Part shown: in pieces, positions 1 through 9,624 of the stretch
Layout of the letters: every line of letters begins with the position of its first letter
Numbering within the stretch: position 1 is the first letter of the stretch
DNA from: Candidatus Binatia bacterium
GTDB lineage: Bacteria; Desulfobacterota; Binatia; HRBIN30
Assembly (NCBI GenBank): GCA_937925685.1
Contig: CALAMI010000014.1
Span: 62,001-126,000 of the forward strand
Direction: 5' to 3'
Length of the DNA stretch: 64,000 bases
Notes under the pieces: generated by a model
Databases searched by the model: none
What the model was told of the DNA's origin: nothing
Seen by the model: only the letters and a program-made list of their open reading frames with translations
Position numbers and translations under genes: made by a program

Positions 1-458
1 TGCCCCCATACCCAACCTTCAGACCCATCCTGAGTACGCACACGATAGTAACCGTTCTTTGCCTCAGCCTCCAAGAGTTGGAGCTGCGTTCCCTGGTCGA
101 GGACCTCCAGAGGAGCCTCCGCGGTGCCCGGGCTTGGACGCAAGTTCGTTGCCTGGGAAAGTTCCACCAACGCTCCAACCGCCACCCCAGCCTTGACCAC
201 GCGCAAATTTCGCGCCCACAGCCAGCCTTCCTCACCCCGCTCGGTTTTGACCCGGTAGTAACCGTTTCGAAAAACCAAACCGGGCACCTCCACCCGTTCC
301 GGTGGTGTAACCACGCGCAGCGGAGGCTGGCGCATCGATGGGTCGACTCGAAGATTGGAGTTCCGACGAACCTCTGCAACTTGAGCCCCTGCCGACCAAG
401 CACCTGCCGCCACGAGGCTCAGCACCAACCACGCTGTCTTTGCTTTTGTCTCTGCCAT
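1..458 (-). CDS. Secreted protein with tandem bacterial SH3 domains (3' end beyond window)
   Basis: The reading frame starts at the ATG at 458, about 9 bases after a GGAAGG ribosome site, and is open to base 1, so about 152 residues are visible and the C-terminus is missing. Residues 1-27 look like a signal peptide: a short charged start, a Leu/Val/Ala core and an AGAQ-type end. Two SH3b-like repeats follow; both contain NGYYRVxT and EGWxW (EGWLWARNL in the first, EGWVWG in the second), the usual SH3b core. Such proteins are exported and bind peptidoglycan or other envelope components; the ligand here is unknown. It is divergent from the gene at 723, with 264 bases between them. Domain assignment is firm and function is not. 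Confidence 0.75.
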   Translation of the reverse strand, partial: MAETKAKTAWLVLSLVAAGAWSAGAQVAEVRRNSNLRVDPSMRQPPLRVVTPPERVEVPGLVFRNGYYRVKTERGEEGWLWARNLRVVKAGVAVGALVELSQATNLRPSPGTAEAPLEVLDQGTQLQLLEAEAKNGYYRVRTQDGSEGWVWG

Positions 459-722
459 CTCTTCCTTCCCCCACCCCCTGCTCCGCCTTTTGGAGTCCGA
501 CGGGGGCGCAGAGCCTCGAAGCAAGGCATGGGCCAAGGTGGGTGCTGTGTCATGACAGAGAAAATCTCCGGCTAGCGGCGGTGGCTGTCAACTTTGAACG
601 CACGGCTGGCGAATTCCTGTCAGGTCTTGTTGCCCGAGAAATGCTCCTTGCTACAAGGGTGCTCTTGACGGCGGAGTCGAGCAACGAGCGATCAGCCGCA
701 GAGGGAAAAGGAGGCGAATTCT

Positions 723-1277
723 GTGGCCAGGTGGAACCCTCGGTTAGTCGGCATTGCTGCTATGGTCTTTCTATACGGACTCTTTGGGGACCGGGATGCC
801 GGGGCAACGACACCCGGGCTTGCGAGCCTCGATCAAGAGTATGGGTTCAAGGGAATCAGCTTCGGGACCGATGTCGACAGTGTCCCCAAGCTTAAGAAAA
901 TCGGGGAGCGCGGCCAGTGCGAGGTGGCTTACGCACGCTCGGGTGACACCCTCGAGTTCGAAGGGGTGCCGTTAACAGCTATTGAGTACTCCTTCCAAAA
1001 TGACCGGTTTACCCTCGTATCGCTGTTGGCGAAGGCGGAGGATTGTTCCCGCCTCTATCTGGCCTTGCGAACTCGCTTCGGCGAAGACGACACCAAGCTT
1101 GGTCCAGAAGGTACGAAGAAGCCGTTTTGGACGGCTACCTGGGAAGGCAAACGGGTCAAGGTGGACATTACCGGGCCCACCGGGTGTATTGTCACTATCA
1201 GCGCCCCCGAAGAGGCGATCCTCGAAGAGAGGCGCTGCCGCGAAGACGACAGAGTGAAGGCTGGCCGGGGCGACTGA
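723..1277 (+). CDS. Small secreted protein of unknown function
   Basis: This 184-residue protein starts at GTG 723, eight bases after a strong AGGAGG. The first ~28 residues form a signal peptide (MARWNPRLVGIAAMVFLYGL, then an AGA-type cleavage region). The mature part begins with a GFKGISFGTDVDSVP stretch and has three Cys residues (in GQCEVAY, AEDCSR and TGCIV) that could form disulfides. It resembles small periplasmic proteins in which a 'G-x-x-F-G' segment precedes a beta-rich domain, but I do not recognise a named family. It converges with the P450 gene, leaving 33 bases between stop codons. Confidence 0.7.
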   Translation: MARWNPRLVGIAAMVFLYGLFGDRDAGATTPGLASLDQEYGFKGISFGTDVDSVPKLKKIGERGQCEVAYARSGDTLEFEGVPLTAIEYSFQNDRFTLVSLLAKAEDCSRLYLALRTRFGEDDTKLGPEGTKKPFWTATWEGKRVKVDITGPTGCIVTISAPEEAILEERRCREDDRVKAGRGD

Positions 1278-1310
1278 GGTGGTGTGCTACACGCCTCTTG
1301 TCAGGACCAG

Positions 1311-2546
1311 CTACGCAGCTCGCCGCACACGCACGGGGTACTGACCGAGCACCCGAAAGAGCGACTGACCCCAGACGATTTCGTCACTCAGCGGCTCCAC
1401 TTCCTCGAAGCGCGCGGCCATTCCAGCAAAGGCTTTCTGCGCTTCCATGCGGGCCAAGTGTGCCCCCAGACAAAAATGCACTCCACCCCCAAAGGCTAAG
1501 TGATCGATGTCCGGGCGGGTGATGTCGAAACGGTCAGGATCGGGAAAGTGCTCTGGGTCGCGGTTTGCAGCCGCTAGGAAACACATGACCGGCCGGTCGT
1601 CCGGAATGATCACCTCGCCAAACCGGGTTGGCTCGCGGGTCACGCGCATGGTGGCGACAATCGGCCCGTCGAAGCGAAGGCACTCTTCCACGGCGTTGCC
1701 CACTAAATCCGGCCGGCTACGCAAAAGACGCCATTGGTCTGGGTGTTCCACAAACGCTCGCATTCCGTTGCCAATCAACCCCACCGTGGTTTCGAACCCA
1801 GCGATGAGCAACCCGACGGACTGAGCCATCAACTCCGGTTCGCTCAAACGATCTCCTTCGGCTTCGGCGCGGATCAGGTCGCTGAGAATGTCGTCCCGCA
1901 AATGTCGGCGACGCTCCGCAATCAGGTCAGCGAAGTACGCGACAAGCTCTTGCACAGCACGGATAGACTCCTGCAGTTGTTCCGGGCTGAGAAATGCCGC
2001 CGCTAACAGGTGGGTAGCTAAAGCGGTCCAACGCGTGAACTTCACACGGTCGCCCACAGGCACGCCCATCATCTCGCAGATCACCGTACTAGGCACGGGA
2101 AGGGCCAAGTCGGCCACCAAATCCATCTCTCCTCGCTCAGCGGCAATGTCGAGAAGGTCCGAGACCAACGAGCGCACCCGTTGGCGCAAGCGCTCCACAG
2201 CCCGCGGCCGAAACGCCTGGTTCATCAGCTTGCGGATGCGAGTATGATCGGGAGGATCCAGTCGTAAAACGAACTGGCCCGGACCTCCGGTCAGTTCCGG
2301 AAGGGAGCCCCAGACGGTGCCGTCGCGCCTGCGCACGCCCGAGGGAACCTCTTTCAACATCCGGATGACGTCGTCGTAGCGCGTCAGGCGAAACACGCCG
2401 TCCGGCGTTTCGTGAACAGGCGCATAGGCACGCAGCCGGGCGAGTAAGGGGTAAGGGTTGTCGCGAAATTCTGGGTTAGCGCCGTGAACCCCGAGCCACG
2501 GGTCGTCTCGCCAATGTTCCTCAGCCGTACTCGTTGGTACTTCCAT
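1311..2546 (-). CDS. Cytochrome P450
   Basis: A complete soluble bacterial P450 of 411 residues. The I-helix oxygen-binding motif AGFETT is at about 249-254, the K-helix ExxR (EECLR) at about 287-291, and the heme-ligand loop FGGGVHFCLGAHLAR has its Cys thiolate ligand near residue 359. No N-terminal membrane anchor is present, so it should be cytoplasmic and need ferredoxin and reductase partners; none is encoded here. ATG 2546 was chosen because AGGAGG lies ten bases upstream; the open frame continues further but without a better start. It lies in the same direction as the acyl-CoA dehydrogenase genes further upstream, which suggests a role in hydroxylating a hydrophobic or acyl substrate, but the substrate cannot be read from sequence. 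Confidence 0.93.
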   Translation of the reverse strand: MEVPTSTAEEHWRDDPWLGVHGANPEFRDNPYPLLARLRAYAPVHETPDGVFRLTRYDDVIRMLKEVPSGVRRRDGTVWGSLPELTGGPGQFVLRLDPPDHTRIRKLMNQAFRPRAVERLRQRVRSLVSDLLDIAAERGEMDLVADLALPVPSTVICEMMGVPVGDRVKFTRWTALATHLLAAAFLSPEQLQESIRAVQELVAYFADLIAERRRHLRDDILSDLIRAEAEGDRLSEPELMAQSVGLLIAGFETTVGLIGNGMRAFVEHPDQWRLLRSRPDLVGNAVEECLRFDGPIVATMRVTREPTRFGEVIIPDDRPVMCFLAAANRDPEHFPDPDRFDITRPDIDHLAFGGGVHFCLGAHLARMEAQKAFAGMAARFEEVEPLSDEIVWGQSLFRVLGQYPVRVRRAA

Positions 2547-2658
2547 GCCGTTTGAGCCTCCTGTTGCTGGGCGCAATGCAGCGTTATGCGTCCGCCCATG
2601 TTCCGTCAACCCCGGAGCCCGCGCGTTGGCTCTCCAGCACCCACCACCCGGCGTGAGC

Positions 2659-3821
2659 CTACCCTGAATCGTCTTCTCCTTCTGGGGAAAACTCCAGCGC
2701 TGGAATTTCGGGAAGCGACGAGCCAATGATGCCACGGATCGAGCCGTACAATGCCACGGTGTTCCAAGTCAGGCGCTCGATTTGCTTTTCTCGCTCCTTC
2801 ACAACTTCTCCATCGCCCGCCGTTCACGTACCAGTTGCGACTGCATGGCCTCGAAGATGTCCACCATGGCTCGCACCCGCTCGCAGAACTCGTCGCCGGA
2901 GAGATAACGATACAGCATCTCCATTTTCTCCCTCTTTCCCTCGGCGGCTCTGCGCGCAAACTCCACGTGAATCAACTGTTCGCGTCGGGCAGCAGCAAGC
3001 GGAAGAAAGGTGTGAACGGCGGTCCCCCACACCCCTTCTACGCACTCGAACGATCTAACGTTTTCCGGAAGTGCGACGGACACCAAAACAGCCAGGCTTG
3101 CACCGAGAGCACGTTGGTCGTCCTTGAGTTTCGTTAGCCAGCTCGGTTGCCAGTGCTTGGCGTTTTTCGTTTCCCCAATGATGGTCCCGCAGCTGTTCAG
3201 TGTCTCCGAACGCACCTCTTGGATGACGTCGGCACCGCGGACCCCACGGGGGACCGGGTGCACTGCATCCTCGGGAAAGCGCTTTCGCAATGCATGCTCA
3301 ATGTCGAGTTCCAAAACTTCTCCTTGGAGCTCTTGCGAGCCTTGTTGGCTTTTGCGCTGGAGCTCGGCGATCTCGCGGTGCAAGTCCTCGATCTGCTTAT
3401 CCTTCTCCCGGAGCTTTCGGGCTTGTTGTTCGGCCACAAGCTTGCGAATGTGTTCCTCTACTTTGGCTTTCTCGGCATCGACTCGGCGGGCCACCTCGAG
3501 ATCGAGTTCCCTGGCACGCTCCTCCAACGCAGCTTTTTCCTTTCGCAACAACAGCTCCGCCCGGCGTGCCTCTTGAGCTTTTCGCCGCAGCTCGGCAAGC
3601 TGTTCGCGCAGGAGTTGAATCTCTTGTGCGGCTTCTTCTCGGCTTTGCGCTCTCGCCACTTCCACAGCCCGTTTGAGCTGCTCGCGCATTTGGCGGCTAA
3701 GCGTGGCTTCGACCTCTGCACGCACCTGAGCGGCTAGCGCCGCGGAAATAGGAATCTTCTCACCAAAGTTTGGGCAAACAATCACGTCTCCTTGTGATGT
3801 TCGCCCTCTCGCTTCGGACAC
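2659..3821 (-). pseudogene. DUF2130 (RmuC-like coiled-coil nuclease-fold) gene with C-terminal frameshift
   Basis: The first frame (GTG 3821 to a TGA at 2799) encodes 340 residues: an N-terminal VIVCPN segment, a long coiled coil (about residues 30-170), then the DUF2130 core with GADVIQEV, SCGTII, ETKNAK and LTKLKDDQR. The family's usual C-terminal helix (KQIERLTWNTVALYGSIRGI) is present but in the -1 frame from base 2802, running 47 codons to a TAG at 2659. One base lost near 2800-2804 explains the break. Two further hits are suspicious: the family's CPNC is CPNF here, and the Trp normally before E-x-K is Gly. Together these suggest decay rather than a sequencing slip, though the latter is possible. 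DUF2130 proteins have a restriction-endonuclease-like core; their role is poorly known. Confidence 0.8.
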
Positions 3822-3981
3822 GAGTGAAGTATCCCTTTCGATGGGCTTGCTCTCGCTGCCCCACTGCAGTCCGAACCGGACCGTTCACAATTCTTGGACA
3901 GCTTCTACAAGAGCCTCTACGATCTGAGCAAGTTGGAGCCGCCGATAACGCCTCAGCTGTTCTCGACCATGGTGACGTTGC

Positions 3982-4608
3982 TCACAGCGGTGTCATTTGT
4001 GTCGGTTCTTCTGTGGACTCTTCCTCGTCCCCTCTGCAACTGCCTCCCCGCGCTTCTGCGAGAAGAAAATCGCGTACCTGGTCCGGCGTCGGTCCCGTCA
4101 CTTGCCCTTTGCCTCCGCGCCGTTGCTCGACGGACATGAGTACGGTTACGAGCCACCCGAGTCGGTCGTAGCGATCGAGTGCGGCTTTGAGGGACTGCTG
4201 CCGAACGGAGTTACTCGCCTTCCAATAACACAGTGCCGGCCAGTAGAAGCGGTACCAAACCAGTTCGTGGTCGATCCCGTGCTTACGCACAATGTACCCC
4301 ACTTGGTCCAAAAAGCGCAGCACCTCGTCCAGTCCTGGATCTCGCCGCTCTTCGAGCAATGCGGCGGCAGCGCGCGCTCGCACCTCGGTCATGTTATCGC
4401 TCGCCCATTCTGCTTCGAGCTGCCACAAAATTTGCAGCTCCCCCGCTGCCCGACCGTCGCGGAGCATAGGCACCAGAGTCCGCGCGGCCCAAACAACGGC
4501 AACAACCGCGCCAGCCGCGCACCCAAGCGCAAGAAGGGCGACGAAGCTCGTTGCCCACGGGGCAAAACTACCGCCAAGGAGTCGCACCTGGTTGGAGGGA
4601 CTCGTCAT
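3982..4608 (-). CDS. Membrane-anchored protein of unknown function (DUF4760-like)
   Basis: From ATG 4608 it encodes about 208 residues: one strong transmembrane helix at residues ~18-48 (WATSFVALLALGCAAGAVVA), then a cytoplasmic helical domain with LQILWQLEAEWASDNMTEVR and a Trp/Tyr-rich centre (ELVWYRFYWPALCYW). The arrangement resembles DUF4760-type membrane proteins, but I hold that loosely. The tail is acidic. The start overlaps the end of the acyl-CoA dehydrogenase gene by 41 bases, so the two are probably translationally coupled. A GTG at 4611 and a TTG at 4629 are other possible starts; a GGAAGG upstream fits either of the inner ones. Confidence 0.65.
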   Translation of the reverse strand: MTSPSNQVRLLGGSFAPWATSFVALLALGCAAGAVVAVVWAARTLVPMLRDGRAAGELQILWQLEAEWASDNMTEVRARAAAALLEERRDPGLDEVLRFLDQVGYIVRKHGIDHELVWYRFYWPALCYWKASNSVRQQSLKAALDRYDRLGWLVTVLMSVEQRRGGKGQVTGPTPDQVRDFLLAEARGGSCRGDEEESTEEPTQMTPL

Positions 4609-5716
4609 CACCGGCAAGAAGCCTTCCAAGGCGCACCAGTTGGGGCGTGGCTGCGCCCAAGGTAAACTCCATTTGCTTCAGCCACAAAAAGTATCTGTGG
4701 ATAGGGTAGTCGACATCGATGCTGATGCCTCCATGGATGTGCAAGCTCGCGTGACCAATACGGCTGCCACCTTCTGCGGCCCAGTACTTGGCCGTAGCGA
4801 CTTCCTTGTCCGAGGGGATTTCCTCCGCCAAGCGGCTGGCTGCCTGCCACATCGTGAGATGAACGGCTTCGTTATCGATGTATGCATCTGCCATGCGTTG
4901 TCCGACAGCCTGAAACATCGCAATCGGCTTATCGAATTGTTTTCGATTCGACGCGTACTCTGCGGTAATTTTCAGCGCTCGTTCGCACGCTCCCGAAGCT
5001 ATGGCACAAAGCCCAACCGTATACCGATCGACGAGCCAATGGAGCACCTCGACCCCGTTGTCCGGCACACCAATCAGGGCCTCTTCGGGCACGGCGACGT
5101 GATCGAGGGTCATTCGGAAATGCGGCTCCCAATTGGTCGTCTGTTGCCGCTCGAGGTGCATCCCGCGAGAGTCGTTCGGCACGAGGAAAACAAGGGGGGA
5201 GCCGTCCACCGTCCGTGCGGGCACGATGATGCCCTGAGCGCGATGAGCCCAGGGTACGGCGGTTTTCGTTCCGTTTAAGCGCCAGCCGGAACCATCCGGG
5301 CTAGCCATCGTCGTTGGCGTACGTTCATCCGTACCAAGTTCAACCAAGGCCGCAGTCAGAAGCGCTTCTCCGTTACACACTGCCGGCAAGTATCGTCGCT
5401 GTTGGTCATCGTGACCAAATCGAGCGAGCACCATGGCACCGACCAGCGTCGGCAGCAAAGGCAGCAGCGCCACGTGCCTTCCCTGCTGTTGCAAGAGCAA
5501 GCACACCTCGATAAAGCCTGCTCCTCCTCCGCCCAAGGACTGCGGCACCGCTACCCCTAGCAATCCCGCTTTTGCGAACGACGACCAAAGCTCGGTGTCG
5601 AAACCATCGTCGCTTTGTTCCACAGCTTTCAAGCGTTCTAAGGTGCAGCGGTCGCGCAAGATTTTGTCGGCCAAGTTCGCTATCGCCTGTTGTTCTTCGG
5701 TCAACGAGAAGTCCAC
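4568..5716 (-). CDS. Acyl-CoA dehydrogenase family protein (FadE27-like subunit)
   Basis: A 382-residue flavoprotein-type acyl-CoA dehydrogenase. It begins with the classic MDFSLTEEQQAI helix, has the glycine-rich VPQSLGGGGAG loop and ends with HIHGGISIDVDYPIHRYFL followed by KQMEFTLGAATPQLVRLG. The C-terminal GTxEIQR segment carrying the base in monomeric-type enzymes is absent; this is typical of one subunit of heteromeric pairs such as FadE26-FadE27 in actinobacterial steroid side-chain degradation. The companion is the gene just upstream (5744-6946), 27 bases away. The pair would oxidise an acyl-CoA to the 2-enoyl-CoA with electrons passed to ETF. The substrate is not readable; bulky or branched acyl-CoAs are a reasonable guess. 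Confidence 0.92.
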   Translation of the reverse strand: MDFSLTEEQQAIANLADKILRDRCTLERLKAVEQSDDGFDTELWSSFAKAGLLGVAVPQSLGGGGAGFIEVCLLLQQQGRHVALLPLLPTLVGAMVLARFGHDDQQRRYLPAVCNGEALLTAALVELGTDERTPTTMASPDGSGWRLNGTKTAVPWAHRAQGIIVPARTVDGSPLVFLVPNDSRGMHLERQQTTNWEPHFRMTLDHVAVPEEALIGVPDNGVEVLHWLVDRYTVGLCAIASGACERALKITAEYASNRKQFDKPIAMFQAVGQRMADAYIDNEAVHLTMWQAASRLAEEIPSDKEVATAKYWAAEGGSRIGHASLHIHGGISIDVDYPIHRYFLWLKQMEFTLGAATPQLVRLGRLLAGDDESLQPGATPWR

Positions 5717-5743
5717 TGGTCGCCTCCTTCCCGCAGTGCCGCG

Positions 5744-6946
5744 TCAAAAGCGGGGTTGCACAGGCATGCCGAGCCCGAAAAGACAGATCAGGTCTCGCTG
5801 CATTTCATTGGTCCCTCCGCCAAAAGTAAGAATGTGGATGGCACGCAAAAGCTGGCCAACCCGGCCGTTAAGGGGGGCATCTGGGGATCCGGGCCGCAAG
5901 GCACCTGCGGTGCCCAAAATCTCGAGCAGCGAACGGCAAGCCTCCAGGTAAAACTCGGTGCCAAACACTTTGATCGTCGATGCGTGCGCAGGATTGAGCG
6001 GCTCTTTTTGCTCTGCCAACCACGCAACCTTGAAATTCATCAGTCGAAGAAAGTCCAAGCGAGCATGAATGCGTGCGAAGTTTTGCTGGACCCAAGGGAT
6101 GTCCATCACCCTTTGCCCCGTAGCCAACCGTGTCGTTTTTGCCCACTGCAACACGTCTTCCACGACGCCTTCCATGAGTCCTGAGCTGCACAAGGTCACT
6201 CGTTCATAGTTCAACTGGTTGGTGATGAGCTTCCAGCCACCGTTGACTTTACCCACGAGGTTCGAAACCGGGACTCGCACGTCGTCATAAAAGGTGTAGT
6301 TGGTATTGAGGTCGCTCATGTTTTTGATAGGCACGCACCGGAACCCAGGTACATTGGTCGGTACGATAATGATGGAAATCCCCTTGTGCTTTGATTTTGA
6401 AGGATCGTTCGGATCTGGCCAAGGCTCCGTGCGTACGGCTAACCAAATGTAGTCGGCATCGGTGGCCAAGCTGGTAAATATTTTCTGCCCGTTAATCACC
6501 CACTGGTCACCATCGCGAACTGCTCTGCACTGGAGCGAGGCTAAGTCCGTTCCCGCATTAGGCTCCGTATATCCAATGGCAAAGAAGATTTCCCCCCGCA
6601 AAATCTTCGGCAGATAAAACTGCTTTTGCTCCTCCGTGCCATACTGCATTAGGGTAGGCGCGACGGAGTTGATAGTGAGCATCGGCACCGGAGCTCCAGC
6701 ACGCATCGATTCGTCAAAGAAAAGGAACTGCTCGATTGGTGTCATCCCTCGGCCGCCGTACTCTTTAGGCCAGCCGATGCCAAGCCAGCCGTCCTCACCC
6801 ATTTGTCTAACAATGCGGCGCACCACCGGGCCAACACCTTCACTTCGCCGGATTTCTTCTTTGATCTCCGGGGTCAGTAAACGCGCGTAATAGTCTCGCA
6901 GTTCTTGCCGAAGTCGTTCGTGCTTTGGTTCCAATGCCAATCTCAT
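5744..6946 (-). CDS. Acyl-CoA dehydrogenase family protein (partner subunit)
   Basis: A 400-residue acyl-CoA dehydrogenase starting at ATG 6946, 15 bases or so after GAGGAGGG. Recognisable parts are the LGIGWPKEYGGRG loop, IGYTEPNAGTDLASL (flavin/substrate binding), NGQKIFTSLATDADYIWL, and the C-terminal FGGGTNEMQRDLI. In short- and medium-chain enzymes the residue before GT is the catalytic Glu; here it is Gly, as in many large-subunit or long-chain relatives that place the base elsewhere. It is the first gene of a tight unit with the second dehydrogenase at 4568 and the membrane protein at 3982, and it is divergent from recQ. Likely an alpha subunit of a heteromeric dehydrogenase. Confidence 0.93.
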   Translation of the reverse strand: MRLALEPKHERLRQELRDYYARLLTPEIKEEIRRSEGVGPVVRRIVRQMGEDGWLGIGWPKEYGGRGMTPIEQFLFFDESMRAGAPVPMLTINSVAPTLMQYGTEEQKQFYLPKILRGEIFFAIGYTEPNAGTDLASLQCRAVRDGDQWVINGQKIFTSLATDADYIWLAVRTEPWPDPNDPSKSKHKGISIIIVPTNVPGFRCVPIKNMSDLNTNYTFYDDVRVPVSNLVGKVNGGWKLITNQLNYERVTLCSSGLMEGVVEDVLQWAKTTRLATGQRVMDIPWVQQNFARIHARLDFLRLMNFKVAWLAEQKEPLNPAHASTIKVFGTEFYLEACRSLLEILGTAGALRPGSPDAPLNGRVGQLLRAIHILTFGGGTNEMQRDLICLFGLGMPVQPRF

Positions 6947-7349
6947 TGTTGCTCGCGTTCCCTCCTCGCTCGTAAATGCGCTCCAGAGCATTTGCGGCTT
7001 GCACCGCATCCCCGCCACTAAACCGCAGCTAACGATTCGTGCAAGGGAGCCTTCGCGGAAACGGTTGGTTTCGCTGTTGCCAAACGCCGGCATTTCTGCA
7101 AAACAACGAGCGTCGGCTCGTTCGTTTCAGACGTTCGAGTCAAGGCCGTACAGAATGGGTTCAACGGCCGGCCTTTGGGTAGGCCAATGTGAAGCAGTCT
7201 TATCCTCGAATGCCGAGGGTGTTCAGCGACGTGGTCGAGCAAACAGCGCGAACCTCAAAAGGATAGTCTGTTGGCCCGTGGCTCGTTGACCACAGCTTAA
7301 GAGCCACAGCCCATGAGTGCCGGAGTGGCAAAGCGAGAGGTGAGGTGCC
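6947..7349. other. Intergenic region between divergent acyl-CoA dehydrogenase and recQ genes
   Basis: This 403-base divergent gap holds no convincing gene on either strand. It must contain promoters for both directions. A short GC-rich hairpin (GGCCT, six-base loop, AGGCC) lies near 7169-7184. I found no clear -35/-10 pair and no repeat. Confidence 0.5.
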
Positions 7350-9461
7350 GTGCCACGAAAACGCAAAACAGCAACGGAACAACCATTATCAACACCCGCA
7401 GAAATACGTCAGACGGACGCTTTCCACGATGCAGATGGCTCTCAGTGTCTCCCAGAGACGCCCAAAAAGCGGCGAAGCCGCAACAAATCAGCCACATCAC
7501 TTGCTAGCGCTGCGGTCGTTGAAGCTGCACCAGCCGCTTCAGCAAAGGGGCCGGTGGATTCGACTGCAATAGGGCAGGAAACGGCAGAAGACGGTTCTTT
7601 GGACACCAGGGACATCGAGGATCAACTCCCCGTTGCGACGACCGACAGGGATTCCACAGAGCCATTGACAATCGGAGACTTCGGAGCAAACGAGCCACCC
7701 CTCGAAATTGTAGAAGACACAGCCGGGGAAGACGAAGACGAGGTCCTTCTTCCTGCCGTGGGCTTGTTTCCAGAGTCCCCACACGAACAAGAGCTTTCTC
7801 CCGAGGAAATCGTCCGTCGCGCCCAAGTGCGCGAAGCTGCTCGTCGTCTTGGGATTCAACAGCTTTATCCCGAGCAAGAGCGGGCGATCGCGGCGGCCAT
7901 GCAGGGGCGGGATGTTCTGGTCGTCTTGCCGACCGGGTTTGGGAAGTCCGCCTGCTACCAAATTCCGTCGATGATTCTGCCGCAGCCCGTGGTGCTGGTG
8001 TCCCCCCTGCTCGCGTTACTGCGTGACCAGCACGAAAAACTGTTGTCTCGTCGCATCCCGGTGGAGCGGATTGACGGCACCGTACGCGGCCGAGCGCGCA
8101 AGGAAGCACTGGACCGCATTGGCGCTGGGGGATCGCTTCTGGTCATGACAACACCAGAAACCTTGGGCAGCGAGGAACTTGGTGCCGTGCTTTTGCGCTG
8201 TGGAATCTCGTTGGCTGCAGTGGACGAAGCTCACTGCATCTCCGAGTGGGGGCACGATTTCCGACCGGCTTATATGCGGCTCGGCGAACGGTTGCACGAA
8301 CTCGGCAGTCCACCGGTACTTGCACTCACCGCTACGGCAACGCAGGCAGTTCGCGATGATATCGTTCGCTACCTGGGAATGCGCGACCCAGCAATCGTGG
8401 CGTCGTCGCCACATCGGGCTAACTTGGCTTTCGAGGTGGTACATGCCACGGGTAACGAGCGGTTGCGCGCGTTATTCCGCTTCATCAAGCGTTTGCGGCG
8501 ACCTGGTATCGTTTATTGTGCAACGACAAAGGAGGTGGATCGTTTGTACGGCGCGATGATGCGGATGCGGCTTCCGGTGCACCGCTATCATGGCCGTATG
8601 GCGGCTAAAGACCGCAACCGCGAGCAAGAGTTGTTCATGCGCAGAGGACGCCGCACCGTCATGGTCGCCACCAGCGCCTTTGGTCTGGGAATCGACAAAC
8701 CAGACATTCGCTACATCATCCATTATCAAGCGCCGGCCTCGCTTGAACAGTACGTTCAGGAAGCTGGTCGTGCCGGGAGAGACGGCAGGCGAGCCAGCTG
8801 TATTTTGTTGTTCGATCCCACCGACCGTGAAGTTCACGAAACCCTCCAACAAGCAAGCCGGATCCGCCCAGACCAACTGTATCGAATCAGCACCGCACTT
8901 ACCGCTTACGCCGCCGAACAACGCCAACCTGACATGGAAGCCCTAACGCTTGCGGCACAGTTGAACGAGCGGCAGGCCAAGGCACTGCTCGTGGTGCTTG
9001 AGGAAGCAGGGCTGGTTCAACTGGAGGAAGAGAAGATTCGCATTACCGTTCCCGCCGACGAGTTCGAGGAACAGGCCCGGGCACTGGCGGGCCGCTTTGT
9101 CACCCTGCGAACTCAAGACGTGCGGCGGTTGGATCGCATTGCAGAATACGCTTACTCGAAAGAATGCCGCGCTGTGTTTTTACGACGTTACTTCGGCGAG
9201 GAAGACGGAGCCCCATGTGGCCTCTGCGATATTTGCCGTGGCGCCGGGGAGCGCCCGGTCACCTTCTACCAGCCGATCGCTCGGCCGGAACCCCCAAAGA
9301 AAAAGAAGCGCAAGCGCAAACGGCGAAAATCCAAACATGGCAAGGCCACGCTCATCATTACCGCTGGAGCCGCTTCCTCCATACCCTCAGGATCTGTGGA
9401 ACCGCTGCCCGAGGCGATCGTCGAGCCTGAACCCCTCCCGCAGTTGCCGGAGGAACCTTGA
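7350..9461 (+). CDS. RecQ-family ATP-dependent DNA helicase with extended termini
   Basis: A 703-residue superfamily 2 helicase that unwinds DNA 3'-5' in repair. Walker A is LPTGFGKS (about residues 193-200), Walker B is VDEAHCISEWGHDFRPAY, motif III TATAT, and motif VI QEAGRAGRDGR. The zinc module is Cys-x16-CGLCDIC near residues 618-641. Unlike E. coli RecQ, a winged-helix-like stretch (AAQLNERQAKALLVVLEEAG) comes before the zinc Cys residues, and there is no HRDC domain. The first ~155 residues are an acidic, low-complexity extension and the end has a run of Lys/Arg (residues ~660-680) followed by a Pro/Glu-rich tail; both are unusual. GTG 7350 is preceded by a GAGAGGTGAGG ribosome site. 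Helicase assignment is certain; the biological partner is not. Confidence 0.93.
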   Translation: MPRKRKTATEQPLSTPAEIRQTDAFHDADGSQCLPETPKKRRSRNKSATSLASAAVVEAAPAASAKGPVDSTAIGQETAEDGSLDTRDIEDQLPVATTDRDSTEPLTIGDFGANEPPLEIVEDTAGEDEDEVLLPAVGLFPESPHEQELSPEEIVRRAQVREAARRLGIQQLYPEQERAIAAAMQGRDVLVVLPTGFGKSACYQIPSMILPQPVVLVSPLLALLRDQHEKLLSRRIPVERIDGTVRGRARKEALDRIGAGGSLLVMTTPETLGSEELGAVLLRCGISLAAVDEAHCISEWGHDFRPAYMRLGERLHELGSPPVLALTATATQAVRDDIVRYLGMRDPAIVASSPHRANLAFEVVHATGNERLRALFRFIKRLRRPGIVYCATTKEVDRLYGAMMRMRLPVHRYHGRMAAKDRNREQELFMRRGRRTVMVATSAFGLGIDKPDIRYIIHYQAPASLEQYVQEAGRAGRDGRRASCILLFDPTDREVHETLQQASRIRPDQLYRISTALTAYAAEQRQPDMEALTLAAQLNERQAKALLVVLEEAGLVQLEEEKIRITVPADEFEEQARALAGRFVTLRTQDVRRLDRIAEYAYSKECRAVFLRRYFGEEDGAPCGLCDICRGAGERPVTFYQPIARPEPPKKKKRKRKRRKSKHGKATLIITAGAASSIPSGSVEPLPEAIVEPEPLPQLPEEP

Positions 9462-9624
9462 GAACCCTACGTTTTGCGGGCTCGTGGCCGCCGAGCAGCC
9501 CACGCGGAAGGCTCCTCGGCTTCGTACGCCTTTCGACTAAAGGCATCAGGGCCGCGCCTTACCGTGAAGTTCGGGCCTCAAGCTGACGAGCTGGGGCTGC
9601 GGGTGACCTCTGCACCCGCTCCTT

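Noticed and set aside
9462-9624. Terminator between recQ and the ArsC-like gene
   Set aside because: No clear inverted repeat with a T-run on either strand.
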